Positions 1-7,522 of a DNA stretch of 64,000 nucleotides are shown one piece after another. The position numbers and the translations under genes were made by a program. The notes under the pieces were generated by a model. It did not search any database. It saw only the letters and a program-made list of their open reading frames with translations, and was not told the DNA's origin. Each line of letters begins with the position of its first letter. The first letter of the stretch is position 1. Source of the stretch: Kineococcus rhizosphaerae (GTDB lineage: Bacteria > Actinomycetota > Actinomycetes > Actinomycetales > Kineococcaceae); the NCBI RefSeq assembly GCF_003002055.1, contig NZ_PVZF01000007.1:186001-250000 (forward strand). The letters are read 5' to 3'.

Positions 1-633
1 AAGGCGGTCGACGAGTCCCTGCAGCGCCTGCAGACGGACCGGATCGACCTGTACTGGGCCCACCGGGACGACCAGAGCGTGGAGCTGGCCGAGACCCTGG
101 GCGCGTTCGACGCGCTCGTGACGGCCGGCAAGGTCCGCGCGATCGGCGCCTCGAACTACACCGGCGCCCGCCTCACCGAGGCGCTGGAGACCTCCCGCCG
201 GGAGGGTTTCGCCAGCTACGCCGCGGTGCAGAACCACTACAACCTCGTCGAGCGCGCGGAGTACGAGCAGGACGCGCTGCCCGTCGCCGAGGCCAACGGC
301 CTGGCCTCGCTGCCCTACTACTCCCTCGCGTCGGGGTTCCTCACCGGCAAGTACCGTCCCGGCCGGCTGGCCGAGTCCCAGCGCCAGGCCGGGGCCGCCA
401 AGTACCTCGACGACCCCCGCGGGCCGAAGGTCCTGGAGGCGCTGGACTCCGTCGCCGCCGCCCACGGCGTGCAGGTCGCCTCGGTGGCCCTGGCCTGGTT
501 GCGCCAGCAGCCGACGGTCGTCGCACCGATCGCGAGCGCCCGCACGGTCGAGCAGCTCGCGCCGCTGCTGGCCTCGATGGACCTGGAGCTGAGCGGCGAG
601 GAGCTGGCGACGCTGGACGCCGCCTCGCGCTGA
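1..633 (+). CDS. Aldo/keto reductase, C-terminal part (5' end outside window)
   Basis: The reading frame is open from the first base, so the N-terminus, with the first strands of the barrel and most of the catalytic tetrad, lies outside the window. What remains (210 residues) has the typical aldo/keto reductase second half: an LYWAHRDD segment that supplies the conserved histidine, a GASNY strand about 20 residues later, VQNHYNL, a PYYSLASGFLTGKY loop, and a C-terminal region ending in a VAPIASARTVEQL cofactor-binding stretch. These enzymes are NAD(P)H-dependent, cytosolic, and reduce carbonyls. The substrate is not predictable. A strong hairpin follows the stop codon. Confidence 0.9.
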   Translation, partial: KAVDESLQRLQTDRIDLYWAHRDDQSVELAETLGAFDALVTAGKVRAIGASNYTGARLTEALETSRREGFASYAAVQNHYNLVERAEYEQDALPVAEANGLASLPYYSLASGFLTGKYRPGRLAESQRQAGAAKYLDDPRGPKVLEALDSVAAAHGVQVASVALAWLRQQPTVVAPIASARTVEQLAPLLASMDLELSGEELATLDAASR

Positions 634-668
634 ACGCACAGGAAGCTCACGTTCCCTGCACCCCCACG

Positions 669-693
669 GGCACGCGCGGGCACCGCGCGTGCC
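669..693 (+). terminator. Hairpin after the aldo/keto reductase
   Basis: An 11-bp perfect inverted repeat (GGCACGCGCGG and its complement) with a 3-base loop lies 35 bases after the stop codon. There is no T-tract, which is common for actinobacterial hairpin terminators. The hairpin covers the GTG at 689, which argues against that codon as the start of the next gene. Confidence 0.5.
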
Positions 694-706
694 GCACAGT
701 GGAGGG

Positions 707-1549
707 GTGAGCACGACAGCCGCGCACCAGCCGTACACCCCGTCGCGCCCCCGGGGCGGGCGCAGGACCTGGTCCTGGGTCGCCCTGGGCGGGGCGTGGT
801 GGCAGCTGGTGGCGCTGGGCGTCCTGTACTACGTGTGCGTGCGGACGGCGACGGGCCAGACGCACGAGAACCGGCTGCACGCGCAGGCCGTGGCGACGCG
901 GGGTGCGGAGACGGGCTGGCTGCGGCGGGCGTTCGACCTGGTGGACCGGCTGGAGCCGCAGCACCTCGTGGTGGGGATCGTCCTCGTGGGGGCGGTGGCG
1001 CTGCTGCGGGGCCGTCCGGTGCGGGCGCTGCAGGCGGTCGTGGTGGCGGGCGGGACGCTCGGCCTGACGGAGCTGCTGAAGCTGGTGCTGCTGGAACGCC
1101 CGGACCTGCTGGACCACGGCTGGTCCTCGAACAGCCTGCCGTCCGGGCACACCGCCGCGGTCCTGGGGCTGGTGCTGGGGCTGCTGGTGGCCGCGCCGCG
1201 GTGGCTGCGGTTCCCGCTGGCGCTGGCGGGGGCGGCCGCGGCGGGGGCGATGGGGGCGTTCGTCATCGCCGACGGGTGGCACCGGGTGAGCGACGTGCTG
1301 GCCTCGGCGCTGGTGGGCTCGATCGTGTTCTGCCTGGTGCAGGTGCTGCCGAGCCGGGACCGCCGGTCGCGGGGCGCGCTGGTGTCGGTGTCGGTGCTCG
1401 TCCCGGTGGCCTGCGCCGCGGCGCTGGTGGTGGTCTACGCGGGGGGCGTGCCGCTGCGGACGGCCTACCTGGTGGCGGGCGCGGTCGTGGCGCTGACGGT
1501 CCTGGCGGCGGCCAGGGCCCTCCCGCGGGAGGTGCGGGCCGCGGCCTGA
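707..1549 (+). CDS. PAP2-family membrane phosphatase
   Basis: This 280-residue membrane protein carries the three PAP2 signatures. KLVLLERP lies at about residues 125-132, PSGH at about 145-148, and HRVSD (catalytic histidine and its aspartate) at about 192-196. It has about six hydrophobic helices: one N-terminal, one near 87-100, and the rest around and after the signature motifs. Family members dephosphorylate lipid phosphates such as phosphatidic acid or undecaprenyl pyrophosphate at the outer membrane face; the substrate here is unknown. I chose the GTG at 707; an in-frame GTG at 689 exists but sits inside a strong hairpin. The next gene, bpa, follows after 7 bases. Confidence 0.85.
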   Translation: MSTTAAHQPYTPSRPRGGRRTWSWVALGGAWWQLVALGVLYYVCVRTATGQTHENRLHAQAVATRGAETGWLRRAFDLVDRLEPQHLVVGIVLVGAVALLRGRPVRALQAVVVAGGTLGLTELLKLVLLERPDLLDHGWSSNSLPSGHTAAVLGLVLGLLVAAPRWLRFPLALAGAAAAGAMGAFVIADGWHRVSDVLASALVGSIVFCLVQVLPSRDRRSRGALVSVSVLVPVACAAALVVVYAGGVPLRTAYLVAGAVVALTVLAAARALPREVRAAA

Positions 1550-1556
1550 GGGCAGG

Positions 1557-2138
1557 ATGGTCCGCATGCCGCAGCACTTCGACGAAGACCCGACCCCGCC
1601 CGACGCACCCCGCGAGACCCAGGACGGGCCCGAACCCCGCGTGGTCGTGGTGACCCCGCAGGGCATGGGCATCGCCGAGCCGCCCGAGGACGGCGAGCCG
1701 GGCCCGGCGGACCTGGTGTCGCAGCCGGCGAAGGTCATGCGGATCGGCAGCATGATCAAGCAGCTCCTGGAGGAGGTGCGGTCGGCGCCCCTGGACGAGG
1801 CGGGCCGCAACCGCCTGGCGGAGATCCACGAGCGGTCGCTGAACGAGCTGGAGGACGGTCTCTCGGCCGACCTGGTGGAGGAGCTGCGGCGCATCGCGCT
1901 GCCCTTCGCGGAGGGCCAGACGCCGTCGGAGAGCGAGTTGCGGATCGCGCAGGCCCAGCTCGTCGGGTGGCTGGAGGGTCTGTTCCACGGCATCCAGACG
2001 GCACTGGTGGCCCAGCAGATGGCCGCCCAGGCCCAGCTGCAGGAGATGCGGCGCGCGCTGCCCGGGGGTGTCGTCCCGCAGGGGCGGCACGACCAGATGC
2101 CGCGCGCGCAGGGTCCGGGGACGGGGCAGTACCTCTGA
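1557..2138 (+). CDS. bpa: Bacterial proteasome activator Bpa/PafE
   Basis: The 193-residue protein has a disordered acidic N-terminus, then the conserved helical core of the Bpa family (PSQPAKVMRIGSMIKQLLEE-like segment, then ERSLNELEDGLS and LVGWLEGLFHGIQTAL), and ends exactly in GQYL. In mycobacteria this C-terminal motif docks into the 20S proteasome, opens its gate and allows ATP-independent degradation of unfolded clients. Its presence implies that the genome encodes a 20S proteasome, although no proteasome gene is in this window. The N-terminal extension makes it slightly longer than the roughly 175-residue mycobacterial protein. A second in-frame ATG at 1566 is an alternative start. 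Confidence 0.95.
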   Translation: MVRMPQHFDEDPTPPDAPRETQDGPEPRVVVVTPQGMGIAEPPEDGEPGPADLVSQPAKVMRIGSMIKQLLEEVRSAPLDEAGRNRLAEIHERSLNELEDGLSADLVEELRRIALPFAEGQTPSESELRIAQAQLVGWLEGLFHGIQTALVAQQMAAQAQLQEMRRALPGGVVPQGRHDQMPRAQGPGTGQYL

Positions 2139-2560
2139 GGCTCGCGTTCTGGCGGTCCGCTCCGGACCCCCTCGGGGAGGGGGTCTGGTCGCGGGCCGAC
2201 CACGCCGTCGACCGGGCGGTGCGCCGCGTCGAGATGGTCGTCGCCGGCACCGCCCCGGGCCCGGCGCGCGAGTCGCTGGAGGCGTTCCTGCCGCGGGTGG
2301 ACCTCGTCGCCCGCTCGGTGCGGGCGCAGTGCCTGCGGGCGCAGGAGGTCGCCCCCTCGTCGTCGGCGATGCTCGTGCCGGGCGGGCCGGACGGGGAGCA
2401 CCCGGAGGTCCACCGGCGGCTGACGCGGACGGCGACGGCGTGCGCGCAGGTCGCCGAGGCGGCGGCGATGGTGCGGGTCTCGGGTGAGGCGGACCCGGAC
2501 CTGCTGGCGGCCGTCGAGCGGGCCGTGGTGAAGGCCGAGGAGCTGGCGCTGCTGCGCTGA
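2135..2560 (+). CDS. Uncharacterised protein translationally linked to bpa
   Basis: The frame continues with strong coding character after the bpa stop, giving about 141 residues, mostly helical, with no recognised domain and no membrane segment. The start is unclear. No ATG, GTG or TTG occurs at the expected position; a CTG at 2135 overlaps the bpa stop as CTGA, and the first conventional start is a GTG at 2219, which would leave 113 residues. Position immediately behind bpa suggests co-expression. The protein ends four bases before the convergent TetR gene. I do not recognise the family. Confidence 0.6.
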   Translation: MRLAFWRSAPDPLGEGVWSRADHAVDRAVRRVEMVVAGTAPGPARESLEAFLPRVDLVARSVRAQCLRAQEVAPSSSAMLVPGGPDGEHPEVHRRLTRTATACAQVAEAAAMVRVSGEADPDLLAAVERAVVKAEELALLR

Positions 2561-2563
2561 GCC

Positions 2564-3151
2564 TCAGTCCGCCAGGAGGCGGCGGACGGCGTCGACGACG
2601 ACGTCGCGCCGGTGCCGGGCCGAGCCCGCGGTGAGGTCGTCGAGCTCGGGCACGGCGGCGTGCCAGAGGGTCGAGATCTGCAGGACGAGCCCGAGGAGCT
2701 CGGCCGCCGACCAGCGCTCGGGCAGCCGCCCGTCGGCCTGGGCCGCGGCGATGGCCTCGACCTTGGCGCGGTTGGCGTCCTGGATGGAGCGGACCCGCCC
2801 GCCTCCGGCGGTGCCCTCCCGCGGGTCGCTGCCGCTGTGCTCCAGGCGGTGCCAGGCGGCGATGCGCTGCACCTCGGGCCGGGCGGCGTAGGAGTCGTGG
2901 AGGCGGCCGGCGTAGCCGGGCAGGTCGTCGACGTCGATCGGGACGTCGGTGGTGGTGCGCGTGACGATGGCGTCGAAGACGGCGGTGAACAGCCCGTCCT
3001 TGCTGCCGAAGTAGTGGTAGATCTGCGCCTTGTTCGAGCCGGCCGCGGCGGCGATCCGGTCGACGCGCGCGCCGGCCAGGCCCCGGGCGGAGAACTCCGC
3101 CGTCGCCGCCTCGAGCAGTCGTCCCCTGGTCGCCTCCGCGTCGCCCGCCAC
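2564..3151 (-). CDS. TetR/AcrR-family repressor
   Basis: A 195-residue protein with an N-terminal TetR helix-turn-helix (about residues 8-55, including GARVDRIAAAAGSNKAQIYHYF) and a helical ligand-binding C-terminal domain of usual length. It is divergent from an SDR gene, and the 95-base spacer holds two inverted copies of a perfect 20-bp element, one overlapping a consensus-like promoter. The arrangement strongly suggests autoregulation and repression of the SDR gene, released by an unknown ligand that may be the SDR's substrate. The start codon (GTG) is the only one that keeps the whole HTH. Confidence 0.92.
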   Translation of the reverse strand: MAGDAEATRGRLLEAATAEFSARGLAGARVDRIAAAAGSNKAQIYHYFGSKDGLFTAVFDAIVTRTTTDVPIDVDDLPGYAGRLHDSYAARPEVQRIAAWHRLEHSGSDPREGTAGGGRVRSIQDANRAKVEAIAAAQADGRLPERWSAAELLGLVLQISTLWHAAVPELDDLTAGSARHRRDVVVDAVRRLLAD

Positions 3152-3164
3152 GACGCCATCCTAG

Positions 3165-3233
3165 GACTAACCGTTTGGTTGACAGCCGCAGCGGCGCGAC
3201 GTACGGTCCCTGTTGTCAACCAAACGGTTAGTC
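3165..3233. promoter_or_regulatory. Paired TetR operator, two perfect 20-bp inverted copies
   Basis: GACTAACCGTTTGGTTGACA at 3165-3184 is repeated as its exact reverse complement at 3214-3233, with 29 bases between. Each copy also has an internal dyad (AACC-GTTT-GGTT), as expected for one TetR dimer per copy. One copy sits against the TetR gene and the other against the SDR gene, so both promoters can be blocked. Confidence 0.85.
3179..3207 (+). promoter_or_regulatory. Promoter of the SDR gene
   Basis: A perfect -35 box TTGACA (3179-3184) is followed by a 17-base spacer and a TACGGT -10 box (3202-3207). The -35 lies inside the first operator copy, which explains repression. Start codon at 3247. 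Confidence 0.6.
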
Positions 3234-3246
3234 GAAAGGATCCACC

Positions 3247-4113
3247 GTGAGCCAGGTCTTCCTCGTCACCGGCGCCTCCCGCGGCCTCGGCCGCGCGATC
3301 GCGGAGGCGGCCGCCGCCGCCGGGCACCACGTCCTCGCCACCGCCCGCCGCCCCGAGACCCTCGACGACCTCGTCGCCGCCTCCGACGGGCGCGTGCGCG
3401 CCGCCGCCCTCGACGTCACCGACGCCGCCGCCGCCCAGCGCGCCGTCGCCGCGGCCGTCGAGGCGTTCGGCCGCCTCGACGTCCTCGTCAACAACGCCGG
3501 GTACGCCAACCTCGGCAGCGTCGAGGACACCCCGCTGGACGACTTCCGCGCCCAGGTCGAGACCAACCTGCTCGGCGTCGTCACCCTGACCAAGGCCGCG
3601 CTGCCCGTGATGCGCCGCCAGGGCGGCGGGCACGTCGTGCAGGTCTCCTCCGTCGGTGGCCGGATGGCCACCCCCGGCCTCGGGGCCTACCAGGCGGCCA
3701 AGTGGGCCGTCGGCGGCTTCTCGGAGGTCCTCGCCGCCGAGACCGCCGGCCTCGGGATCAAGGTCACCGTGCTCGAACCCGGGGGGATGCAGACCGACTG
3801 GGCCGGCTCGTCCATGACCGTCCACCCCGCCGGCGAGGCGTACGCGCCGCTCATGGACCGGCTGCGCCGGCTGCACGACGACCTCGCCGGGGGCAGCTCC
3901 GCGAGCACCCCGGAGCAGGTCGCCCAGCTCGTCCTGCGGGTGGCCGCCCTGGACGAGCCGCCGCTGCGCCTGCTCGTGGGGACCGACGCCGCCGACCTCG
4001 GACCCGAGAGCCTGCGTCGCCGCCTCGCGGAGGACGAGCGCTGGCGGGAGCTGTCGCTGTCCGTGGCCCGGGAGGACGCCGCCCCGCTGGACCTGTCCGT
4101 CCTCGGCCACTGA
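3247..4113 (+). CDS. SDR-family oxidoreductase under TetR control
   Basis: A 288-residue short-chain dehydrogenase with a Rossmann fold. The TGASRGLG dinucleotide-binding motif lies near residues 8-15, NNAG near 85, and the catalytic YQAAK (Tyr and Lys) near 155. The serine precedes it in VSSVGG. The C-terminal extension (residues 200-288) is longer than in minimal SDRs. It is a cytosolic NAD(P)H-dependent oxidoreductase of unknown substrate. It starts with GTG after an AAAGGA ribosome site and is alone downstream of the paired TetR operator, so it is probably induced by its own substrate or a related toxic compound. Confidence 0.92.
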   Translation: MSQVFLVTGASRGLGRAIAEAAAAAGHHVLATARRPETLDDLVAASDGRVRAAALDVTDAAAAQRAVAAAVEAFGRLDVLVNNAGYANLGSVEDTPLDDFRAQVETNLLGVVTLTKAALPVMRRQGGGHVVQVSSVGGRMATPGLGAYQAAKWAVGGFSEVLAAETAGLGIKVTVLEPGGMQTDWAGSSMTVHPAGEAYAPLMDRLRRLHDDLAGGSSASTPEQVAQLVLRVAALDEPPLRLLVGTDAADLGPESLRRRLAEDERWRELSLSVAREDAAPLDLSVLGH

Positions 4114-4135
4114 GCCCCGGGGCCGGTGCGCGGTT

Positions 4136-4188
4136 CGGGTCGTGGACGCATCGCGCCAATAGGTTCGCCACGATGCGTCCACGACCCG
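4136..4188. repeat. 18-bp perfect inverted repeat with 17-base loop
   Basis: CGGGTCGTGGACGCATCG (4136-4153) and its exact complement (4171-4188) flank 17 bases. The element is 22 bases after the SDR stop. It may be a terminator, but the loop is long and there is no T-tract, so a dispersed palindromic repeat is also possible. Confidence 0.6.
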
Positions 4189-4305
4189 GACCCACGCGAC
4201 CACCGGCCGGGGCGGGCGGGGTGGCTCGTGTCGGAGGTCGGTGTCACGGTGTGCTCATCCCGGCCGACCACCGGGTGACGGACGAAGCGATCAGGGGGAC
4301 GTCTC

Positions 4306-5280
4306 GTGCACATCGACAACGCTCGTGAACTCAAGGCCCGGCTGCTGTCGGGTGTCGTGCAGGCCTCCTCGCTGGACCAGCCGACGGGGGTCGCCAGCGT
4401 CGGCATCAGCGTGCTGCCGTCCGGCGGGGCCGACGGCCCGCGCTACGGACTGGCGGTGCGGTACTCGGGCAACCGCGGCGAGGTGCTGGCCGACAGCGCC
4501 CGCGAGCTGGCGGCGCGCACGGCCGGGGACGAGGTGGACATCCGCGAGATCGGGCTCGTGCAGGCGCTGACGGCGCCGACCGAGCCGGGCACGTGGGCGC
4601 CGGGGGCGTTGCAGGCCAAGGTGCGTCCGCTGCACCCGGGGCTGTCGATCGCCCAGCGGGACGTCACCGCCGGCACGCTCGGCGGGTTCGTGCGGATCGA
4701 GGGGTCCGACGGCCTGTACGCGCTGTCCAACAACCACGTGCTCGCCAACTCCGACCAGGCGGCCCTGGAGGACCCGGTGCTGCAGCCCGGCCCCTACGAC
4801 GGGGGGACGGCCGCCGACCGCGTGGGGCGCCTCGCGCGGGCGGTGGCCCTGGACGCCGGCGGCGGGAACGCCGTCGACGCCGCCATCGCGCTGCTGGAGG
4901 ACGACCAGGTGGACCTGGAGTACCCGGTGGGCCGCCTCGTCGGCTGGACCGACCCCGACGACGAGGTCGCCGTGGAGAAGGTCGGGCGCACCACCGGCTG
5001 GACGAAGGGCCGCATCAGCGCGATCGAGCTCGACGACGTGGCCGTCCAGTACCCCGTCGGGGTCGTCTCCTTCGACGGTCAGATCGAGGTCGAGGGGGAC
5101 GCGGGCGCGTTCTCCGCCGGCGGCGACTCGGGGTCCCTGGTGTACCGGCCGGACACCCGCCAGGCCGTCGGGCTGCTCTTCGCGGGCAGCGAGCGCGGCG
5201 GGGCGAACGGGGCGGGGCTGACGTTCTGCAACCCGATCGGCCTTGTGCTCAGCGCCCTCGGTGCGACACTGGTGCTCTAG
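4306..5280 (+). CDS. Trypsin-like serine protease, no signal peptide
   Basis: The 324-residue protein has a chymotrypsin-fold triad: His144 in SNNHVLAN, Asp191 in VDAAIAL and Ser275 in GGDSGSLV. There is no signal peptide or membrane segment, so it appears cytoplasmic unless exported by an unusual route. The first 95 residues form a separate domain (VGISV...YGLAVRY...VDIREIG) that resembles the small protein encoded next door. The GTG start at 4306 has a purine-rich CAGGGGGA site 7 bases upstream. Function is unknown; the small partner suggests control by a pro-region-like module acting in trans. Confidence 0.8.
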   Translation: MHIDNARELKARLLSGVVQASSLDQPTGVASVGISVLPSGGADGPRYGLAVRYSGNRGEVLADSARELAARTAGDEVDIREIGLVQALTAPTEPGTWAPGALQAKVRPLHPGLSIAQRDVTAGTLGGFVRIEGSDGLYALSNNHVLANSDQAALEDPVLQPGPYDGGTAADRVGRLARAVALDAGGGNAVDAAIALLEDDQVDLEYPVGRLVGWTDPDDEVAVEKVGRTTGWTKGRISAIELDDVAVQYPVGVVSFDGQIEVEGDAGAFSAGGDSGSLVYRPDTRQAVGLLFAGSERGGANGAGLTFCNPIGLVLSALGATLVL

Positions 5281-5348
5281 GCGCGGCCCTCCCCCCTTCC
5301 CCGGGGCGGACACGCAGACCGGCCGCCGACCGGACCAGGGAGTCGGGT

Positions 5349-5564
5349 GTGAGCGACCGGAACGCTGCACGGGCCGCGAAGTTGCAGGTCAAGGACCTCG
5401 TGGGGGCCGATCCCCGGGTCAACGGGATCGGCCTGACCCACGTGGGCCCGGAGTGGGCCGTGAAGGTCAACGTGGTCGACGACCAGGACTACCCGGACCT
5501 GCCCGAGCGGGTCGCCGGGGTCCCGGTCGTCGTCCGCGGGATCGGGCGGGTCAGCGCGCTCTGA
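5349..5564 (+). CDS. Small protein resembling the protease pro-region
   Basis: A 71-residue acidic/basic protein starting at GTG 5349, 68 bases after the protease stop. Its core (RVNGIGLTHVGPEWAVKVNV ... GVPVVVRGIG) follows the pattern of a short module often found at the N-terminus of bacterial trypsin-like proteases, and resembles residues 28-83 of the neighbouring protease (ASVGISV...YGLAVRY...VDIREIG). It has no signal peptide or cysteine. A role as a partner, inhibitor or chaperone of the protease is inferred from adjacency and this similarity only. Its last 14 bases overlap the convergent HAD gene. Confidence 0.65.
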   Translation: MSDRNAARAAKLQVKDLVGADPRVNGIGLTHVGPEWAVKVNVVDDQDYPDLPERVAGVPVVVRGIGRVSAL

Positions 5565-6402
5565 GCAGGCGCTCCAGCACCTGCGCGACCCCGTCGTCGC
5601 CGCAGTCGGGGGCGACGCCGTCGGCCGCCTCGATGGCCTCGGGGTGGCCGTCGGCCATGGCGTAGGACCGCCCCGCCCAGCGCAGCATCTCCAGGTCGTT
5701 CGGCATGTCCCCGAACGCGACGACCCCGGCGGCGGTGATGCCGCGCTCGGCGGCGACCTCGGCGAGCGTCGAGGCCTTGCTGACGCCCGCGGCCATGATC
5801 TCCACGAGGGAGTCCGCGGCGTTGGAGTGCGTCACGTTGACGAGCCCGTCGACCTGCTCGCGCGCGATCGCGACCATCTCGTCCGAGGCGACGCCCGGGC
5901 ACTTGGCGAGGATCTTCACGACGGGCGGGGCGTCGCGCAGGAGCTCGTCGAACTCCGCGACGCGCTGCTCCAGACCGCTGTCGAAGCGCGTCGCGTACTG
6001 CGGTTCGCGGCGGAACCCGACGACGGCCTCCAGGGCGAACCCGATGCCCGGCAGCGCCGGGCGCAACCGCGCGACGACCTCGCGCAGCACGTCGACGGCG
6101 ATGGGGTGCTGGCGCACGACGGCGTCGGCGTCCAGGTCGTAGACGATCGCGCCGTTCGCGCAGACCACCTGACCCCGCAGCCCCGCCTCGGCCGCCAGCG
6201 GCGTCACCCAGCGCGGCGGGCGGCCCGTGACGGGGACGACGGGGATGCCCGCGGCGTCGCACGCCGCGAACGCGGCCAGCGTGCGGGCGCTGACCGGGGC
6301 GTCGCGCGGGATGACGGTGCCGTCGAGGTCGGTGGCGACCAGCTTCCACGTCCGGGCGAACTCGGTCTCGAGCGTGTCGACTGCGGCTGCCTCGGACGTC
6401 AC
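5551..6402 (-). CDS. HAD-superfamily phosphatase, Cof type
   Basis: A 283-residue protein with the HAD motifs in order. DLDGT at residues 25-29 carries the nucleophile and acid/base aspartates, VTGRPP follows at about 60, a conserved lysine lies in SKAST, and GDMPND at 231-236 binds magnesium. The large insertion between motifs II and III is the C2B cap typical of Cof/YidA proteins, which hydrolyse sugar phosphates and related metabolites. It is cytosolic. A paralogue lies at 12480-13289, on the other side of the sugar importer. The GTG start is followed by a 24-residue extension before the core. It ends by overlapping the small protein gene. Confidence 0.9.
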   Translation of the reverse strand: MTSEAAAVDTLETEFARTWKLVATDLDGTVIPRDAPVSARTLAAFAACDAAGIPVVPVTGRPPRWVTPLAAEAGLRGQVVCANGAIVYDLDADAVVRQHPIAVDVLREVVARLRPALPGIGFALEAVVGFRREPQYATRFDSGLEQRVAEFDELLRDAPPVVKILAKCPGVASDEMVAIAREQVDGLVNVTHSNAADSLVEIMAAGVSKASTLAEVAAERGITAAGVVAFGDMPNDLEMLRWAGRSYAMADGHPEAIEAADGVAPDCGDDGVAQVLERLLRAR

Positions 6403-6466
6403 GGACCCATCCTGTCACCCCGCGCGGGCGGGCCCGCGCACCGTCCCGGTCGCGGGCCGCCCCCGC

Positions 6467-7522
6467 TCACTCGCGCCGGATCGCGACCAGCTTCTGCAGC
6501 GCGACGAAGGCCAGCAGGACCACGCCGATGAACACCCGGGTGTACCAGGAGTCCAGCCCCTCGCGGGCGATGAGCACCTGGATGAGGCCGTAGACCAGCA
6601 CCCCGGCGCCGGTGCCCAGGACGAAACCGACGCCCCCGGACAGCAGCGTCCCGCCGATGACGACGGCGGCGATCGCGTCGAGCTCCATGCCGATGCCGGT
6701 CAGGTTGAAACCCGACTTCGTGTAGAGCGCGAAGAGGAGGCCGGCGATGCCCGCGCAGGTGCCGGAGACGATGTAGACGCCGATCCGGGTCCGCGCCGGG
6801 CGCAGCCCCATGAGTTCCACCGCGGCGCCGCGGTCGCCCGCCCCGAGCCCGTACACGCTGCGGCCGAACCGGGTGTAGTGCAGCACGTACACGGCCAGCA
6901 GCAGGACGGCCAGGGCGATGAGCATGCTGGCGTTGATGCGCCACGTCTCGCGGCCCTCGCCGAACTTCAGGCTCCACGAGGCCAGCGCCGAGAACCCCGG
7001 GTCGTCGATCTTCAGGGAGTTCGTGCTCACCACGTTGGCCAGGCCGCGGGCCAGGAACATCACCGCCAGGGAGGCGATGAAGGGCTGGATGTCGAACACC
7101 TGCACCATCACGCCGATGACCGAGCCGCAGCAGGTGCCGATGAGGACGCCGACGACCAGCACGACCGGCAGCGGGACCCCGGCGGTGAACAGCTTCGCCG
7201 TGACGAGCCCGACGAGGGCGACCACGGCCCCCACCGACAGGTCGATGCCCCCGGCGAGGACGACGAACGTCATCCCCACCGCCAGCACCAGCAGGTAGGA
7301 GTTGTCCAGCAGCAGGTTCGACAGCAGGCGCATGCTGAGGAAGTCCGCGCGGGCCGTGCTGTAGCGCTGCTGGCCGACGCCGAGCATCACGACGAGCGTC
7401 AGCAGGGTGCCCACGACGGGCAGGAAGCGGCGGTCGAGGCGGCCCAGCAGGGCCCGGCCGCGCGGGGTGCGCCGGGTGGCCGGCGCCCCCGGTGCGCGCA
7501 GGGGGGACAGTCGCGTGCTCAC
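6467..7522 (-). CDS. yjfF: Sugar ABC importer permease, YjfF-like
   Basis: A 351-residue inner-membrane permease of the RbsC/branched family with eight to ten hydrophobic helices. It has the LAGGIDLSVGAVVAL segment near residues 85-100 and VIGGTLLSGG near 280 that are conserved in these permeases. It is the last gene of the four-gene importer and overlaps ytfT by 4 bases (GTGA), which indicates translational coupling. With YtfT it should form the heterodimeric channel for the sugar. The assignment as YjfF rests on its place in the set and on the highly YtfQ-like binding protein. An upstream GTG is preferred over later starts because of the GTGA overlap. Confidence 0.85.
   Translation of the reverse strand: MSTRLSPLRAPGAPATRRTPRGRALLGRLDRRFLPVVGTLLTLVVMLGVGQQRYSTARADFLSMRLLSNLLLDNSYLLVLAVGMTFVVLAGGIDLSVGAVVALVGLVTAKLFTAGVPLPVVLVVGVLIGTCCGSVIGVMVQVFDIQPFIASLAVMFLARGLANVVSTNSLKIDDPGFSALASWSLKFGEGRETWRINASMLIALAVLLLAVYVLHYTRFGRSVYGLGAGDRGAAVELMGLRPARTRIGVYIVSGTCAGIAGLLFALYTKSGFNLTGIGMELDAIAAVVIGGTLLSGGVGFVLGTGAGVLVYGLIQVLIAREGLDSWYTRVFIGVVLLAFVALQKLVAIRRE

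Noticed and set aside
1756-4203. An 815-residue open frame on the minus strand
   Set aside because: It overlaps bpa, TetR and SDR genes in another frame and shows no motif.
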